From positions 310,001-374,000 of the forward strand of contig OZ257149.1 of NCBI GenBank assembly GCA_965279085.1: a DNA stretch of 64,000 bases, written 5' to 3'. The notes under the pieces were generated by a model that was given only the letters and a program-made list of their open reading frames with translations, did not search any database and had not been told where the DNA came from. Origin of the DNA: UBA7672 sp965279085. Lineage in GTDB: Bacteria > Pseudomonadota > Alphaproteobacteria > Caulobacterales > Hyphomonadaceae. How positions within the stretch are numbered: position 1 is the stretch's first letter; each line of letters opens with the position of its first letter. Made by a program: the position numbers and the translations under genes. This document shows positions 1 to 8,283 of this stretch, piece by piece.

Positions 1-206
1 TTCCCGTCAACGCCAACGGACGCGGGCTTCAGGACATACGCCAGAGCCGAAAAATCGACGCCGCCAGTGGCTACGCCTACGAGCGGCATGATGATGTCGC
101 TGACAAGAGAGGTCACTATCGCGCCAAAGGCAGCGCCGATGATGACGCCGACGGCGAGGTCAACGACGTTGCCCCTCATGGCAAAGTCGCGAAATTCCTT
201 GAACAT
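1..206 (-). CDS. mscL: Large-conductance mechanosensitive channel MscL (partial)
   Basis: The minus strand reads from an ATG at 206 into the left window edge, giving the first 68 residues. It begins [20 protein letters not shown] and continues into the first transmembrane helix ([20 protein letters not shown]), which is the hallmark N-terminal amphipathic helix and TM1 of MscL. The family forms homopentameric inner-membrane channels that open under hypo-osmotic stress. The C-terminal half lies outside the window. It is divergent from the response regulator at 376. Identity rests on the very conserved N-terminus; nothing can be said about whether the rest is intact. Confidence 0.93.
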   Translation of the reverse strand, partial: MFKEFRDFAMRGNVVDLAVGVIIGAAFGAIVTSLVSDIIMPLVGVATGGVDFSALAYVLKPASVGVDG

Positions 207-375
207 TCTGTGGTCCGCCTGAGCAATTGCTAAAACAGCCGGGACGCAGGCAAGTGCGCCAGGCAGGGCCAAGCCTTTTTGAGTGCCTCCCCCAAGCGGC
301 TGAATGCCTGCGGTTTTTCGCAGAACCTTCGTGTTCGGATTTCAAAATGCGCATCAACTGTGAATACTGCCGCTT

Positions 376-1053
376 ATGACCGGAAAGATTCTAATCGCCG
401 AAGACGATGAAATCCTTCGCGACTACATCGCGCTCGGGCTTCGGGAGCAGGGTTACCTGACTGTCGCGGTGGGCTCGGCGGCTGCGTTCCGAGAGGCCGC
501 CCTGGCGACCAGATTTGACCTGTGGATTCTGGATCGCCGGATGCCCGATGGCGACGGCCTAAATACTCTGCGTGTGTTGCGAGCGGGCGGCGCGATGACG
601 CCTGCGCTGGTGCTCACGGCCATGGGACAGTTGGACCAGCGCGTTGAGGGGTTCGATGCAGGCGCGGACGACTATCTGACCAAGCCATTTTCCATCGCCG
701 AGCTGTTGGTGAGGACAAGGGCGCTTCTGCGTCGGCCGGCTGCGCTGGCGCCTTCGATGATCCGTGCTGGCCCCCTCGAATTGCGTGTCGATGCTGGTCG
801 CCTGTTCTCCGGTGGACAGGAAATACCTGTTACGGCCAATGAGTGGCGACTGCTACGTCTGCTCATCGGCCGGCCCGGCGTCACCTATACGCGCGACGCC
901 ATCATGACCGAGGTTGGAATGTCGGACGAGGCCGGAGAAGTGGCGGTGGATCATCTGGTCAGCCGCCTGCGGATCAAGTTACGTGTGTGCGGCGCCGACA
1001 AGCTGATAAGGACGGTCCGGGGAATGGGCTTCGCGTGGAACGAGTCAGCCTAA
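376..1053 (+). CDS. OmpR/PhoB-family response regulator (orphan)
   Basis: A 225-residue two-component DNA-binding response regulator. The receiver domain covers about residues 4-115: acidic pocket EDD at 9-11, predicted phosphoacceptor Asp53 in LDRRMPDGDG, conserved Thr81 and Lys103 in the DDYLTKPF motif. The C-terminal winged-helix domain (about 130-222) has the usual VTANEWRLLRLL helix and ends in the hairpin motif IRTVRGMGF. It probably regulates transcription after phosphorylation by a histidine kinase. No intact kinase is next to it; a possible receiver-domain fragment lies on the opposite strand just downstream (1067-1210). Codon use is more mixed than in most of the window. Targets and signal are unknown. 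The start has no strong Shine-Dalgarno sequence. Confidence 0.92.
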   Translation: MTGKILIAEDDEILRDYIALGLREQGYLTVAVGSAAAFREAALATRFDLWILDRRMPDGDGLNTLRVLRAGGAMTPALVLTAMGQLDQRVEGFDAGADDYLTKPFSIAELLVRTRALLRRPAALAPSMIRAGPLELRVDAGRLFSGGQEIPVTANEWRLLRLLIGRPGVTYTRDAIMTEVGMSDEAGEVAVDHLVSRLRIKLRVCGADKLIRTVRGMGFAWNESA

Positions 1054-1066
1054 GCCCGAGAGCAAC

Positions 1067-1210
1067 TTACGTCGACCGCCTCACGGCGTGACGTGCCAAT
1101 ACGTTTAGAAGGTCGGCGACGACGATTGGCTTCGCCAGATGGTTGGTGAAGAGGTCGCGCCATTCAGCTGGCCATTCGAAGTGCTCCATCGACTCTGCTG
1201 CCAACCTTTG
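1067..1210 (-). pseudogene. Possible remnant of a receiver domain (hybrid kinase tail)
   Basis: The minus-strand frame closing at 1067 ends with LFTNHLAKPIVVADLL followed by NVLARHAVRR. This resembles the last helix and the conserved Lys-Pro turn of a receiver domain, as at the C-terminus of hybrid histidine kinases (family consensus roughly HLAKPI-x3-L-L-x2-L). Upstream in the same frame the translation does not resemble the rest of a receiver domain or a kinase, so only a tail survives. The surrounding 1054-1470 interval is less GC-rich than the window and contains no other supported gene. The fragment is short and could be coincidence; the call is an inference. Confidence 0.4.
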
Positions 1211-1470
1211 ACCTTTTTTCGCCAGGCCGCTCATACATGATCGAACAAACGAGCGTTGACCAAACGCGGACAATTTTGCCGCTGGACGTGTTGTGCTAGT
1301 CGTCTTCGTCAGAGCAAAGCCTTGAGCGCAACCCTCAAAATATCTGCGTTCGAGCGACAAAAGATTTTGACGGCGTGCTTGACGGTAATGTCGATCATGG
1401 CGCTTGCTCACGGAGCGAAAGCGAAAGATGGCGAAGGGTCGATCGATAATCGAGTGGGAGTAGGGGTGCG

Positions 1471-1722
1471 ATGGGCAATCGTCTCGACGTCAAATCTGTC
1501 GAACGCCGCGTGAAACGCGTTGCCCGCCGCTATGGCGTCAGCCTGATGAAGTGCGAGAAGCCGTTCGGCAAGGTCGCCCAGCATGGCGGGTACATGCTCC
1601 GCGATGACGACACGCGGAGGATCGTCTTTGGCAATAACGGCTACGAATTTTCCGCCACACTGGAAGAGGTAGAAACCTTCCTCGACTCGCAGCCAAAGGC
1701 GCGCGATCTGCTCGAAGACTAG
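1471..1722 (+). CDS. Small conserved hypothetical protein
   Basis: An 83-residue protein with a basic N-terminal helix (VERRVKRVARRYG) followed by a compact alpha/beta pattern: GGYMLRDDDTRRIVFGNNGY, then a terminal acidic helix EVETFLD. The order of residues and the good codon use argue for a real gene. I recognise it only as a short uncharacterised protein type common in alphaproteobacteria, and no function can be assigned. No signal peptide or membrane segment is visible. Its stop overlaps the stop of the convergent lipoprotein gene by 4 bases. A GGGAGTAGGGGTGCG stretch just before the ATG provides a plausible ribosome site. Confidence 0.75.
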   Translation: MGNRLDVKSVERRVKRVARRYGVSLMKCEKPFGKVAQHGGYMLRDDDTRRIVFGNNGYEFSATLEEVETFLDSQPKARDLLED

Positions 1723-2084
1723 GAAGCCTTCGCCGTTTCCGCCGGCAGCTTCGCGAACTCTCCGAGCTGGCACGGCGTGCCGTCATCCTTTACGTAGATT
1801 GTCTGCTGTTTCGAGCACACGAGCGTGCCGCGTACGTCCCACGTGAAGCCCTGCTGGAACTTCAGGCTAGGGCATGCGCGCTGAAGCGTATTCGCCCACA
1901 CCTCGCCGTTCCGCAGTTCGAACCGGATCTCCTGATCGCTCACGATCGTCTGCTTCCTGATCTCCGTCGGATTGATGCAGGAGTTCTGGATGCTAGCCGA
2001 TTGCGCCGCCGGTTCCGGCGACGCGCATCCTGCGAGGAGGCCGGCGAGCGCCACGGCGCCTATGCTCATCACGTCGATCTTCAT
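1719..2084 (-). CDS. Hypothetical lipoprotein
   Basis: A 121-residue protein with a type II signal peptide: hydrophobic stretch ending in the lipobox LLAGC, with the lipidated Cys at position 20. The mature part is polar and contains four Cys (CINPTE, RACPSL, LVCSKQ, TPCQLG) that could form two disulfides in the periplasm. I do not recognise the family. It converges with the small gene ending at 1722. A purine-rich GAGGAAAGCC precedes the ATG. It may be a small envelope lipoprotein with a folded, disulfide-bonded domain; this is inference. Confidence 0.78.
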   Translation of the reverse strand: MKIDVMSIGAVALAGLLAGCASPEPAAQSASIQNSCINPTEIRKQTIVSDQEIRFELRNGEVWANTLQRACPSLKFQQGFTWDVRGTLVCSKQQTIYVKDDGTPCQLGEFAKLPAETAKAS

Positions 2085-2268
2085 GGCTTTCCTCCTCGGC
2101 TCTGTGTGGCTTGTCCGCCATCATACCACCTGACCGGCTGGTCCCCGCCAAAAAACTCACAGCGATCTTCGCTGGGCAGGCGAGCGCTTCTTGCCCGGCT
2201 GCATGTTCATGGTATGTTCTCGTATCGATAGCGGCGCGTATGCACGGCCGAGATGCAGGGAGGGGGCT

Positions 2269-2847
2269 ATGCCCGCTACTGATCGGCTTTTCTTTGCGCT
2301 GTTTCCGTCGACCACGGCGGCCGCGCAGATTTATTCCGTGCAACAGGATCTCCGCGTTCGACACGGCCTGTGGGGGCGGCCAATCGCGATGGGGCGCCTT
2401 CACGTGACGCTTGCTCATCTTGGCGACTACCCGTCGCTCCCGACCGACATCGTGGCGAGGGCGCGTGACGTTGCCGGCAGGATGGGCGGCGCGCCAATCG
2501 AGGTCACATTCGACAGCGCGCTGAGCTTCACAGGGAGGGCGCGCAATCGTCCATTCGTGCTGCAGAGCAAAGGTGGTACGGAAGACGTGAAAGCTTTCCA
2601 GCGCCAGCTCGGCGCTGCGATGAAATCATGCGGCCTTGGCCGGTTCGCGCGTCCGTACACGCCGCACATGACGTTGCTCTACGACACCGCGGGCGTCACC
2701 GAACACCCGATCGATCCAATCACCTGGACGGCGGTGGAGTTTGTGCTCGTTCACAGTCTTCTGGGCCAGACGCGCCATGTCCGTCTCGGGGCGTGGCAGC
2801 TCGATGTTCAACAAGCGGAAACACAGGCGCTCGATCTGGCGTCCTAG
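2269..2847 (+). CDS. thpR: RNA 2',3'-cyclic phosphodiesterase (2'-5' RNA ligase family)
   Basis: A 192-residue 2H-phosphoesterase. Two HxTx catalytic motifs are visible: HVTL at residues 45-48 and HMTL at 133-136, with the spacing of bacterial ThpR/LigT proteins. The family opens 2',3'-cyclic phosphates on RNA ends and can reversibly form 2'-5' bonds in vitro; its physiological substrate in bacteria is uncertain. The ATG at 2269 follows an AGGGAGGGGG ribosome site, which decides against the upstream in-frame ATG at 2191. The 3' end overlaps the convergent ECF sigma gene by 4 bases. Identification is firm from the motif pair and length. Confidence 0.9.
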   Translation: MPATDRLFFALFPSTTAAAQIYSVQQDLRVRHGLWGRPIAMGRLHVTLAHLGDYPSLPTDIVARARDVAGRMGGAPIEVTFDSALSFTGRARNRPFVLQSKGGTEDVKAFQRQLGAAMKSCGLGRFARPYTPHMTLLYDTAGVTEHPIDPITWTAVEFVLVHSLLGQTRHVRLGAWQLDVQQAETQALDLAS

Positions 2848-4082
2848 TTCGTCAGCCGTGCTTTCCTGCCTTGCAGGAAAGATCGCACGGCAGGATCGCG
2901 CTCCAGTCCGATGGCCATGTCGTAGGCAGACGCGGCTTCAGGTACGGAGCCAACACGCGACAGCAGGTCCGCCCGCGCCGCCCAGTATGACTGGTACGTC
3001 GTCAGCCGCCTGTCTTCAGCGGCATCCGGCAGGGCTGCGAGCCCCGCCGTCGTCCCATGGACTTCTGCCAAGGCCAGCGCGCGGTTGATCGCGACCACAG
3101 GCGAATCCACCAATACCTGCAACGCGTCGTACAGCGCCAGAATATCCGCCCAGTTGTTCCGCCCGCTCAGTCTGCGGTGCGCATGCGCCGACTGCAGCGC
3201 CGCCTCTATCTCGTATCGCCCCAGCGTGCCCGCCGAACCTGCCCGCGCAACCATCCGGTCTGCCTGTGCGATCAGGTGTGTATCCCACCGCGCGACATCC
3301 TGGTCGGCCAGTGGAACATAGGCGCCATCTGCCCCACGCCGCGCTGCCCGCCGCGCCTCGGCATGGAACATCAGCGCCGCCAGCCCCAGCGCCTCCGGCT
3401 CGTCCGGCATCAGTTCGGCCAGAAGCCGCGCGAGGAAAAGACTTTCGCCCGTCAGGTCGCGCCGAGCCGCATCTGTTCCCGCCGGATCGGTCCACCCTTC
3501 GGAGAACGCCGCGTAGATCGCATCCAGCACCACCGAGAGCCGTTCCGGTAGTTCGCTACGTTCCGGCACGCTGAATGGAATTCCCGCGCCGCGTATCTTC
3601 TCCTTCGCGCGCACCAGCCGCTTCGCCATCGCCGATGGCGAAGTCAAAAACGCAGATGCAATCGCTTCCGCACTCAAGCCCATCACGGTCTGCAGGATCA
3701 GCGGCGCCCGCACGCCCTCCTCAATGGCCGGATGAGCGCACGCAAACATCAGCGCCAGCCGCTGATCAGGAATTTCCGCGTGTTCCACGGCACCCAGTTC
3801 CTCCTGCATCAGCTGAACCTGCGGCGCTGCAATCTCGCCTGTCTTTCGCCGCCGCGCGGCATCGATCAGCTTCCGCTTCGCGACCGTCATCAGCCAGGCT
3901 TCGGGATTGTCCGGCGGCCCGGTGCGCGGCCATTCGGCCATCGCTGCCGCGAAAGCATCGGCCAACGCATCCTCGGCGGCAGCCACGTCCCGCGTACGGG
4001 CGGCGAGGAAGGCGACGAGCTTGCCATAGCTCCGGCGGGCGACAGTCTCCGCTGTCCCGGCTGCGCCGCCTTCCCCGTGCAT
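2844..4082 (-). CDS. ECF42-type RNA polymerase sigma factor with C-terminal TPR-like extension
   Basis: A 412-residue sigma factor. Region sigma-2 occupies about residues 15-90 (DALADAFAAA, NPEAWLMTVAKRKLID) and sigma-4 about 130-190 (LSAEAIASAF, SAMAKRLVRAKEKIR). The remaining roughly 220 residues form the helical extension typical of this long ECF group. Known members are co-encoded with DGPF/YCII-domain proteins, as here: the DGPF gene ends 3 bases upstream of this start. No anti-sigma factor is present, in line with ECF42 factors being controlled through their own C-terminal extension. The target promoter is probably that of the DGPF-sigma operon itself, but I cannot verify this from the window. 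Confidence 0.92.
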   Translation of the reverse strand: MHGEGGAAGTAETVARRSYGKLVAFLAARTRDVAAAEDALADAFAAAMAEWPRTGPPDNPEAWLMTVAKRKLIDAARRRKTGEIAAPQVQLMQEELGAVEHAEIPDQRLALMFACAHPAIEEGVRAPLILQTVMGLSAEAIASAFLTSPSAMAKRLVRAKEKIRGAGIPFSVPERSELPERLSVVLDAIYAAFSEGWTDPAGTDAARRDLTGESLFLARLLAELMPDEPEALGLAALMFHAEARRAARRGADGAYVPLADQDVARWDTHLIAQADRMVARAGSAGTLGRYEIEAALQSAHAHRRLSGRNNWADILALYDALQVLVDSPVVAINRALALAEVHGTTAGLAALPDAAEDRRLTTYQSYWAARADLLSRVGSVPEAASAYDMAIGLERDPAVRSFLQGRKARLTN

Positions 4083-4085
4083 CGC

Positions 4086-4433
4086 CTACATTTCCCAGAC
4101 GGGCCGCACTTCCACCGTGCCATGCGAAGCGCCCGGGCAACGCGCCGCCCACTGGATCGCCTCGTCCAGATCCTTCGCTTCGATCAGGTAGTAACCGCCC
4201 AGCTGTTCCTTGGTGTCGGCATAAGGTCCGTCCTGCACCTTCGTCTTGCCGTCGGCGACCGTCACGCGTGTGGCATCGACCGAGTCCCGCAGGCGGTTCG
4301 CGTTGACCAGCGCGCCAGCTTTCCGCAGCGCCTCGCCATAGGCCGCATACGCTGCGAGCCCTTCTTCCTGCACCTTTGGCGGAAGCGAGTTCCAGGCGCC
4401 TTCTTCGCTATAGAGCAGCAACAGGTATTGCAT
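4086..4433 (-). CDS. YCII/DGPF-domain protein, ECF42 partner
   Basis: A 115-residue protein starting MQYLLLLYSEE and carrying the diagnostic DGPY motif (VQDGPYADTKEQLGGYYLI) near residues 68-86. It belongs to the DGPF/YCII-related family almost always encoded beside ECF42 sigma factors. The fold is a ferredoxin-like alpha/beta barrel related to YCII; the biochemical activity is not established. It is the first gene of a two-gene minus-strand operon with the sigma factor, with only 3 bases between them. A promoter should lie in 4434-4539, shared with the divergent YffB-like gene. Confidence 0.92.
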   Translation of the reverse strand: MQYLLLLYSEEGAWNSLPPKVQEEGLAAYAAYGEALRKAGALVNANRLRDSVDATRVTVADGKTKVQDGPYADTKEQLGGYYLIEAKDLDEAIQWAARCPGASHGTVEVRPVWEM

Positions 4434-4539
4434 CTCCGTCTCCCTCGCATTGTTGAGCGCGCATCATGCGTCGCCGGCACATTGACGCGCGATCCATGCG
4501 CATCTGGACACCGCCCGGGAAAAAAGTCGAGAAAGCCGC

Positions 4540-4896
4540 ATGAGCAAGCAGACCATCACCCTCTACGGCCTCGCCACCTGCGACACCACGCGCGCCGCCC
4601 GCAAATGGCTGGACGGGCAGGGCGTGAAACACGCCTTCCACGATGTCCGCGAAGACGGCCTGACCAAGCCGGTCGTCGAAGGCTGGGTGAAACAGCTCGG
4701 CTGGGAGAAAGTCCTCAACAAGGCCAGCACCACGTGGCGCGAACTACCCGAGAAAGAAAAAGCCGGCATCGACGAGAAGAAAGCCGTCGCCCTCCTGCTG
4801 GCTCACCCGACACTCGTGAAGCGCCCCGTCCTCGATCGCGCGGGCAAACTCTCCCTCGGCTTCAAGCCTGCGGCTTATGAGCAATTTTTCTCGTGA
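4540..4896 (+). CDS. YffB/ArsC-like (Spx/MgsR-type) protein
   Basis: A 118-residue thioredoxin-fold protein of the ArsC/Spx superfamily. The N-terminus TLYGLATCDTTRAARKWL has a single redox Cys14 in the CDT context of YffB rather than a CxxC pair, followed by a FHDVREDGL strand and the GWEKVLNKASTTWREL segment typical of YffB. The family resembles arsenate reductase, but the YffB branch may act as a glutathione-dependent thiol reductase; its true substrate is not known. It lies 77 bases upstream of the radical-SAM gene on the same strand and may share its transcript. It should not be called an arsenate reductase without evidence, because the extra ArsC cysteines are absent. Confidence 0.85.
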   Translation: MSKQTITLYGLATCDTTRAARKWLDGQGVKHAFHDVREDGLTKPVVEGWVKQLGWEKVLNKASTTWRELPEKEKAGIDEKKAVALLLAHPTLVKRPVLDRAGKLSLGFKPAAYEQFFS

Positions 4897-4973
4897 AAAT
4901 CTGACTTCGGATAAGTCCATCTTGCCTTGGCGCGCGTAGAACATATAGTGAACAACGCCGAGGACGCCCGCCC

Positions 4974-6197
4974 GTGGACGAAGCCCTGAACCGAAAGCTG
5001 CGCATCCTCGCGGATGCCGCAAAGTATGACGCCTCGTGCGCCTCAGCAGGGGCCAAGAAGCGCAAGGCTGGGCCGAACGGCCTCGGCTCTACGGACGGCA
5101 ACGGTATCTGCCACGCCTACACGCCGGACGGACGCTGCGTGTCGTTGCTCAAGATACTGCTGACCAACTACTGCCTGTACGACTGCGCCTATTGCATCAA
5201 CCGCCGCTCCTCGAATGTGGAGCGCGCGCGATTTGCGGTGGACGAGGTCGTCCGCCTCACCATCGAGTTCTACAAGCGCAACTATATCGAAGGTCTCTTC
5301 CTATCCTCGGGCATTGTCCGCACGCCGGATTACACAATGGAACAGATGATCCTCGTGGCGAAGAAGCTGCGCAAGGATGAAGGCTTCGCCGGTTATATCC
5401 ACCTCAAGACGATCCCGGAAGCGAGCCCCTGGCTGATCGAGCAGGCCGGCCTCTGGGCGGATCGCCTGTCGATCAACCTTGAACTCCCCACGAATGAAAG
5501 CCTGAAGGCCTACGCCCCTGAAAAGGACAGCGCTTCCATCACGCGCGCCATGGACCAGATGGGCGAACGCATCGCTGAATCGCGCGAGGAAACCTCCCGC
5601 CACGCCCGCAAGTTCGCGCCCGCGGGTCAGAGTACCCAGGTCATCGTCGGCGCTGATGCCACCAACGACGCCGATATGCTCGCCAAAAGCGCTAGCCTCT
5701 ATGCCAGCTACGGCCTCAGCCGCGTCTACTACTCTGCCTTCAGTCCCATCCCCGAAGCCAGCAAGGCGCTTCCCGCCCAGCCGCCGCCGCTGCAACGCGA
5801 AAACCGTCTTTACCAGGCCGACTGGCTCTTTCGCTATTACGGCTTCGGCGTGGACGAGATCGCCTCGGGCGGCGAGGGCGGCATGCTCGATCTCGAGATC
5901 GACCCGAAGCTCGCCTGGGCGCTCAAGAACCGCGATCGCTTCCCGGTCGACGTGAACATGGCCGACCGCGAAATGCTCCTGCGTGTGCCCGGTCTCGGCG
6001 TGCGAGCCGTGGATCGCATCGTCATCGCCCGCCGCCACACCACGCTACGCCTCGAAGACATCGCCCGCGTCTGCGCCGGCCTGAAGCGCGTCCGACCCTT
6101 CATAATCGCCGCCGACTGGCGTCCCACCGCCGAAACCGACCGCGTCGACCTGCGCCAGCGCCTCGCGCCACAACCGAAGCAGATGAGCCTGTTCTGA
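4974..6197 (+). CDS. Putative DNA modification/repair radical SAM protein
   Basis: A 407-residue radical SAM enzyme. The [4Fe-4S]-binding motif CLYDCAYC places Cys67, Cys71 and Cys74 as the cluster ligands that activate S-adenosylmethionine. An N-terminal segment with further Cys (SCASA, ICHAYT, GRC) and a C-terminal helix-hairpin-helix-like stretch (LLRVPGLGVRAVDRIV) suggest nucleic-acid binding. The family is known for pairing with the DUF4130/UdgX gene that follows; here the stop and the next ATG share one base, so expression is almost certainly coupled. The reaction is unknown; an uncharacterised DNA-base modification or repair step is the family-based inference. The start is a GTG at 4974. 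Confidence 0.9.
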   Translation: MDEALNRKLRILADAAKYDASCASAGAKKRKAGPNGLGSTDGNGICHAYTPDGRCVSLLKILLTNYCLYDCAYCINRRSSNVERARFAVDEVVRLTIEFYKRNYIEGLFLSSGIVRTPDYTMEQMILVAKKLRKDEGFAGYIHLKTIPEASPWLIEQAGLWADRLSINLELPTNESLKAYAPEKDSASITRAMDQMGERIAESREETSRHARKFAPAGQSTQVIVGADATNDADMLAKSASLYASYGLSRVYYSAFSPIPEASKALPAQPPPLQRENRLYQADWLFRYYGFGVDEIASGGEGGMLDLEIDPKLAWALKNRDRFPVDVNMADREMLLRVPGLGVRAVDRIVIARRHTTLRLEDIARVCAGLKRVRPFIIAADWRPTAETDRVDLRQRLAPQPKQMSLF

Positions 6198-7636
6198 TGG
6201 ATCCAACGGCCCATCAATACGTCGAACTCAATGGCGGGGCGGATCTGCAGGGCTTCCGCCAGGCATTGCGTATGCTCTCCTGGTCGAACATCCCCAATAT
6301 GCAAATCACCTGGACCACCAGCGCCGAGCCCGATCTCTTCGGCGGCGGCCAGCTACCGTCCGCCTATGGCTCGGCCGGCAAACCGATCATCCTCCCGCGT
6401 CCTGTTGGCGATCTCATTCGTCTGGTCGTCTGCCACAACGATCCGCAGAAATACGCGCTGCTCTACGATCTTGTCTGGCGCATGAAACGCCCGCACGACC
6501 CCGAGCCCCACATCTATCAGGTTGCCAGCGACGAGTTGGTCTCGAAGCTGAACGACATGGCGAGAAGCGTCCGCCGCGACCTGCACAAGATGCACGCCTT
6601 CCTGCGCTTCCGCGAAGTGAATGACCCCGCCATCGGCCCGCGCTTCGTCGCCTGGTTCGAGCCCGAGCACTACATCATCGAAGAGACGGCGCAGTTCTTC
6701 ATCGACCGCTTCAACTCGCTCGACTGGACCATCCTCACGCCGAAAGGCTCGCTGTGGTGGGACAGGAAGGAACTGTCCATCGGCGGCCCCGGCTCACGCG
6801 CTGATGCGCCCGAGGCCGACGCCTTCGAGATCGGCTGGCGCACCTATTACGAAAGCACGTTCAACCCCGCGCGTACCAACCTCAACCTGATGCGCCAGCA
6901 CATGCCGAAGAAATACTGGCGCAATCTCCCCGAAACCCGCGCAATCCCACAGATGGTCCACGCAGCCGCCTCGCGCGTTAGTGAGATGATCGAACGCGAG
7001 ACCCCGCCACCGATGCGACGCACCCCCCAGAAAGCCATTGATGCCATGACGGAGCAGGGCCCCCGCTCATTGGCCGAGTTGAACAAACTCATCGGGAAGG
7101 CCGATCCATTCGTGCAGGGATCAGATAAGGCCGTGTTGGGCGAAGGTCCGCTCAACCCCGCCATCGCCTTTGTTGGCGAACAGCCGGGCGATCAGGAAGA
7201 CCTGCAAGGCCGTCCCTTCGTAGGCCCCGCCGGACAGCTTTTCGACAGGGCGCTGGACGAGGCGGGCATCGGCCGCCGCAAGGCCTACATCACCAACGCG
7301 GTGAAGCACTTCAAATTCCTCCCGCGTGGCAAGCGCCGCATCCACCAGTCGCCCACGGCCGGCGAAATCAAGCATTACCGTTGGTGGCTCCAGACAGAGC
7401 TGGATTTCGTGAAACCCCAGCTGGTCGTCGCTCTGGGCGCCTCCGCTGCTCACGCCCTGGAGGGCAAGGCGCTGACGATCTCGGGCAATCGCGGCGCCCA
7501 TCGCTTTGGCGACCGGCCGGGCTATATCACCGTCCATCCCTCATATCTTCTGCGTCTACCGGGTGAGGAAGACCGGCGGCGCGAGTTTGAAACTTTTGTG
7601 TCTGACCTCAAGCGTATCCGCGCACTTGCTGGGTGA
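6197..7636 (+). CDS. DUF4130 + UdgX-family uracil-DNA glycosylase fusion
   Basis: A 479-residue fusion. Residues about 1-245 match the SAM-coupled DUF4130 domain. Residues about 285-475 form a UdgX-type uracil-DNA binding domain: GEQPGDQED near 327-335, GRPFVGPAG, the covalent-catalysis loop KRRIHQ with His near 383, and the closing motif VHPSYLLR. In UdgX that His attacks uracil-containing DNA and forms a covalent adduct. The usual four cysteines that hold the Fe-S cluster are absent: the C-terminal domain contains no Cys at all, and the position of the family ACRWWL motif reads HYRWWL. The fusion acts with the upstream radical-SAM protein by operon logic. Catalytic competence without the cluster is an open question. 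Confidence 0.9.
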   Translation: MDPTAHQYVELNGGADLQGFRQALRMLSWSNIPNMQITWTTSAEPDLFGGGQLPSAYGSAGKPIILPRPVGDLIRLVVCHNDPQKYALLYDLVWRMKRPHDPEPHIYQVASDELVSKLNDMARSVRRDLHKMHAFLRFREVNDPAIGPRFVAWFEPEHYIIEETAQFFIDRFNSLDWTILTPKGSLWWDRKELSIGGPGSRADAPEADAFEIGWRTYYESTFNPARTNLNLMRQHMPKKYWRNLPETRAIPQMVHAAASRVSEMIERETPPPMRRTPQKAIDAMTEQGPRSLAELNKLIGKADPFVQGSDKAVLGEGPLNPAIAFVGEQPGDQEDLQGRPFVGPAGQLFDRALDEAGIGRRKAYITNAVKHFKFLPRGKRRIHQSPTAGEIKHYRWWLQTELDFVKPQLVVALGASAAHALEGKALTISGNRGAHRFGDRPGYITVHPSYLLRLPGEEDRRREFETFVSDLKRIRALAG

Positions 7637-7780
7637 TGGTCGCCAGAGGCGAACCCGGCGGCAACATGTTGCGGAATGACATTGGCGTAATGCCGCAGGG
7701 TATGGACGAAACCCTCAGGGCGACTTATGTACCCGCCACCTCTCCCAACCAACGATTCAACGTTGATTCCGAAAGCCTAG

Positions 7781-8254
7781 ATGCAACCCAAAAATTCGAC
7801 ATTCTCTGAACGGCAGGCCCTCGCCGCCGCCGCCAAGAAAGCCCTTCTCGAAAAATTCAAGCCAAAGCCAATGGTCCAGGCCGAAGTCCTGATCGACCAT
7901 GAGGCCGAGCGCCGTGCTCGCATGGAAGAGATCCGTGCCCAGCGCGAAGCCGAAAAGCTCGAGCGCCAGCGCGCCCGCGAGGAAGCCGCCGCCGCTGCGG
8001 AACAGGCCCGAATCGAGGAAGCCGCTGCCGCCGAACAGGCTCGCCTTGATGCCGAGCTGTCAGTCGACGCCCAGAAGCGTGCTGAACGCAAAGCCCGCAA
8101 GAAGGAAGTCAAGGAAGCCGCCAAGGCCAAAAAGGACACGCGTTCAGTCACGCGTCCGTCCGGGCCGAAGGAAGAGCGGGTCGTGGACCCCTTCGAGGAA
8201 CACCGCCGTTACATCGCGAGCCTCGAGCGTGGCCGGGAACGCCGCCGGGCGTAG
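7781..8254 (+). CDS. Charged coiled-coil protein (DUF6481-like)
   Basis: A 157-residue cytoplasmic protein made almost entirely of Glu, Lys, Arg and Ala. The N-terminus FSERQALAAAAKKALLEKFK is typical of the DUF6481-like proteins of alphaproteobacteria; residues about 45-135 are a long charged alpha-helix or coiled coil, and the tail is basic. Function is unknown. It is flanked by a probable terminator at 8284-8326, so it is likely monocistronic. The 7637-7780 interval upstream must hold its promoter, but I see no convincing -35/-10 pair. Confidence 0.75.
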   Translation: MQPKNSTFSERQALAAAAKKALLEKFKPKPMVQAEVLIDHEAERRARMEEIRAQREAEKLERQRAREEAAAAAEQARIEEAAAAEQARLDAELSVDAQKRAERKARKKEVKEAAKAKKDTRSVTRPSGPKEERVVDPFEEHRRYIASLERGRERRRA

Positions 8255-8283
8255 GCCCTGACGCAGCGTTTGAAGTGATTGTT

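Noticed and set aside
1256..1513. Plus-strand ORF with a signal-peptide-like stretch (MSIMALAHGAKA)
   Set aside because: No mature domain, overlaps the better-supported gene at 1471, and has no ribosome site.
7781..8254. Tandem-repeat appearance of the EEAAAAAEQAR segments
   Set aside because: Explained by coiled-coil composition in a coding gene, not by a DNA repeat.
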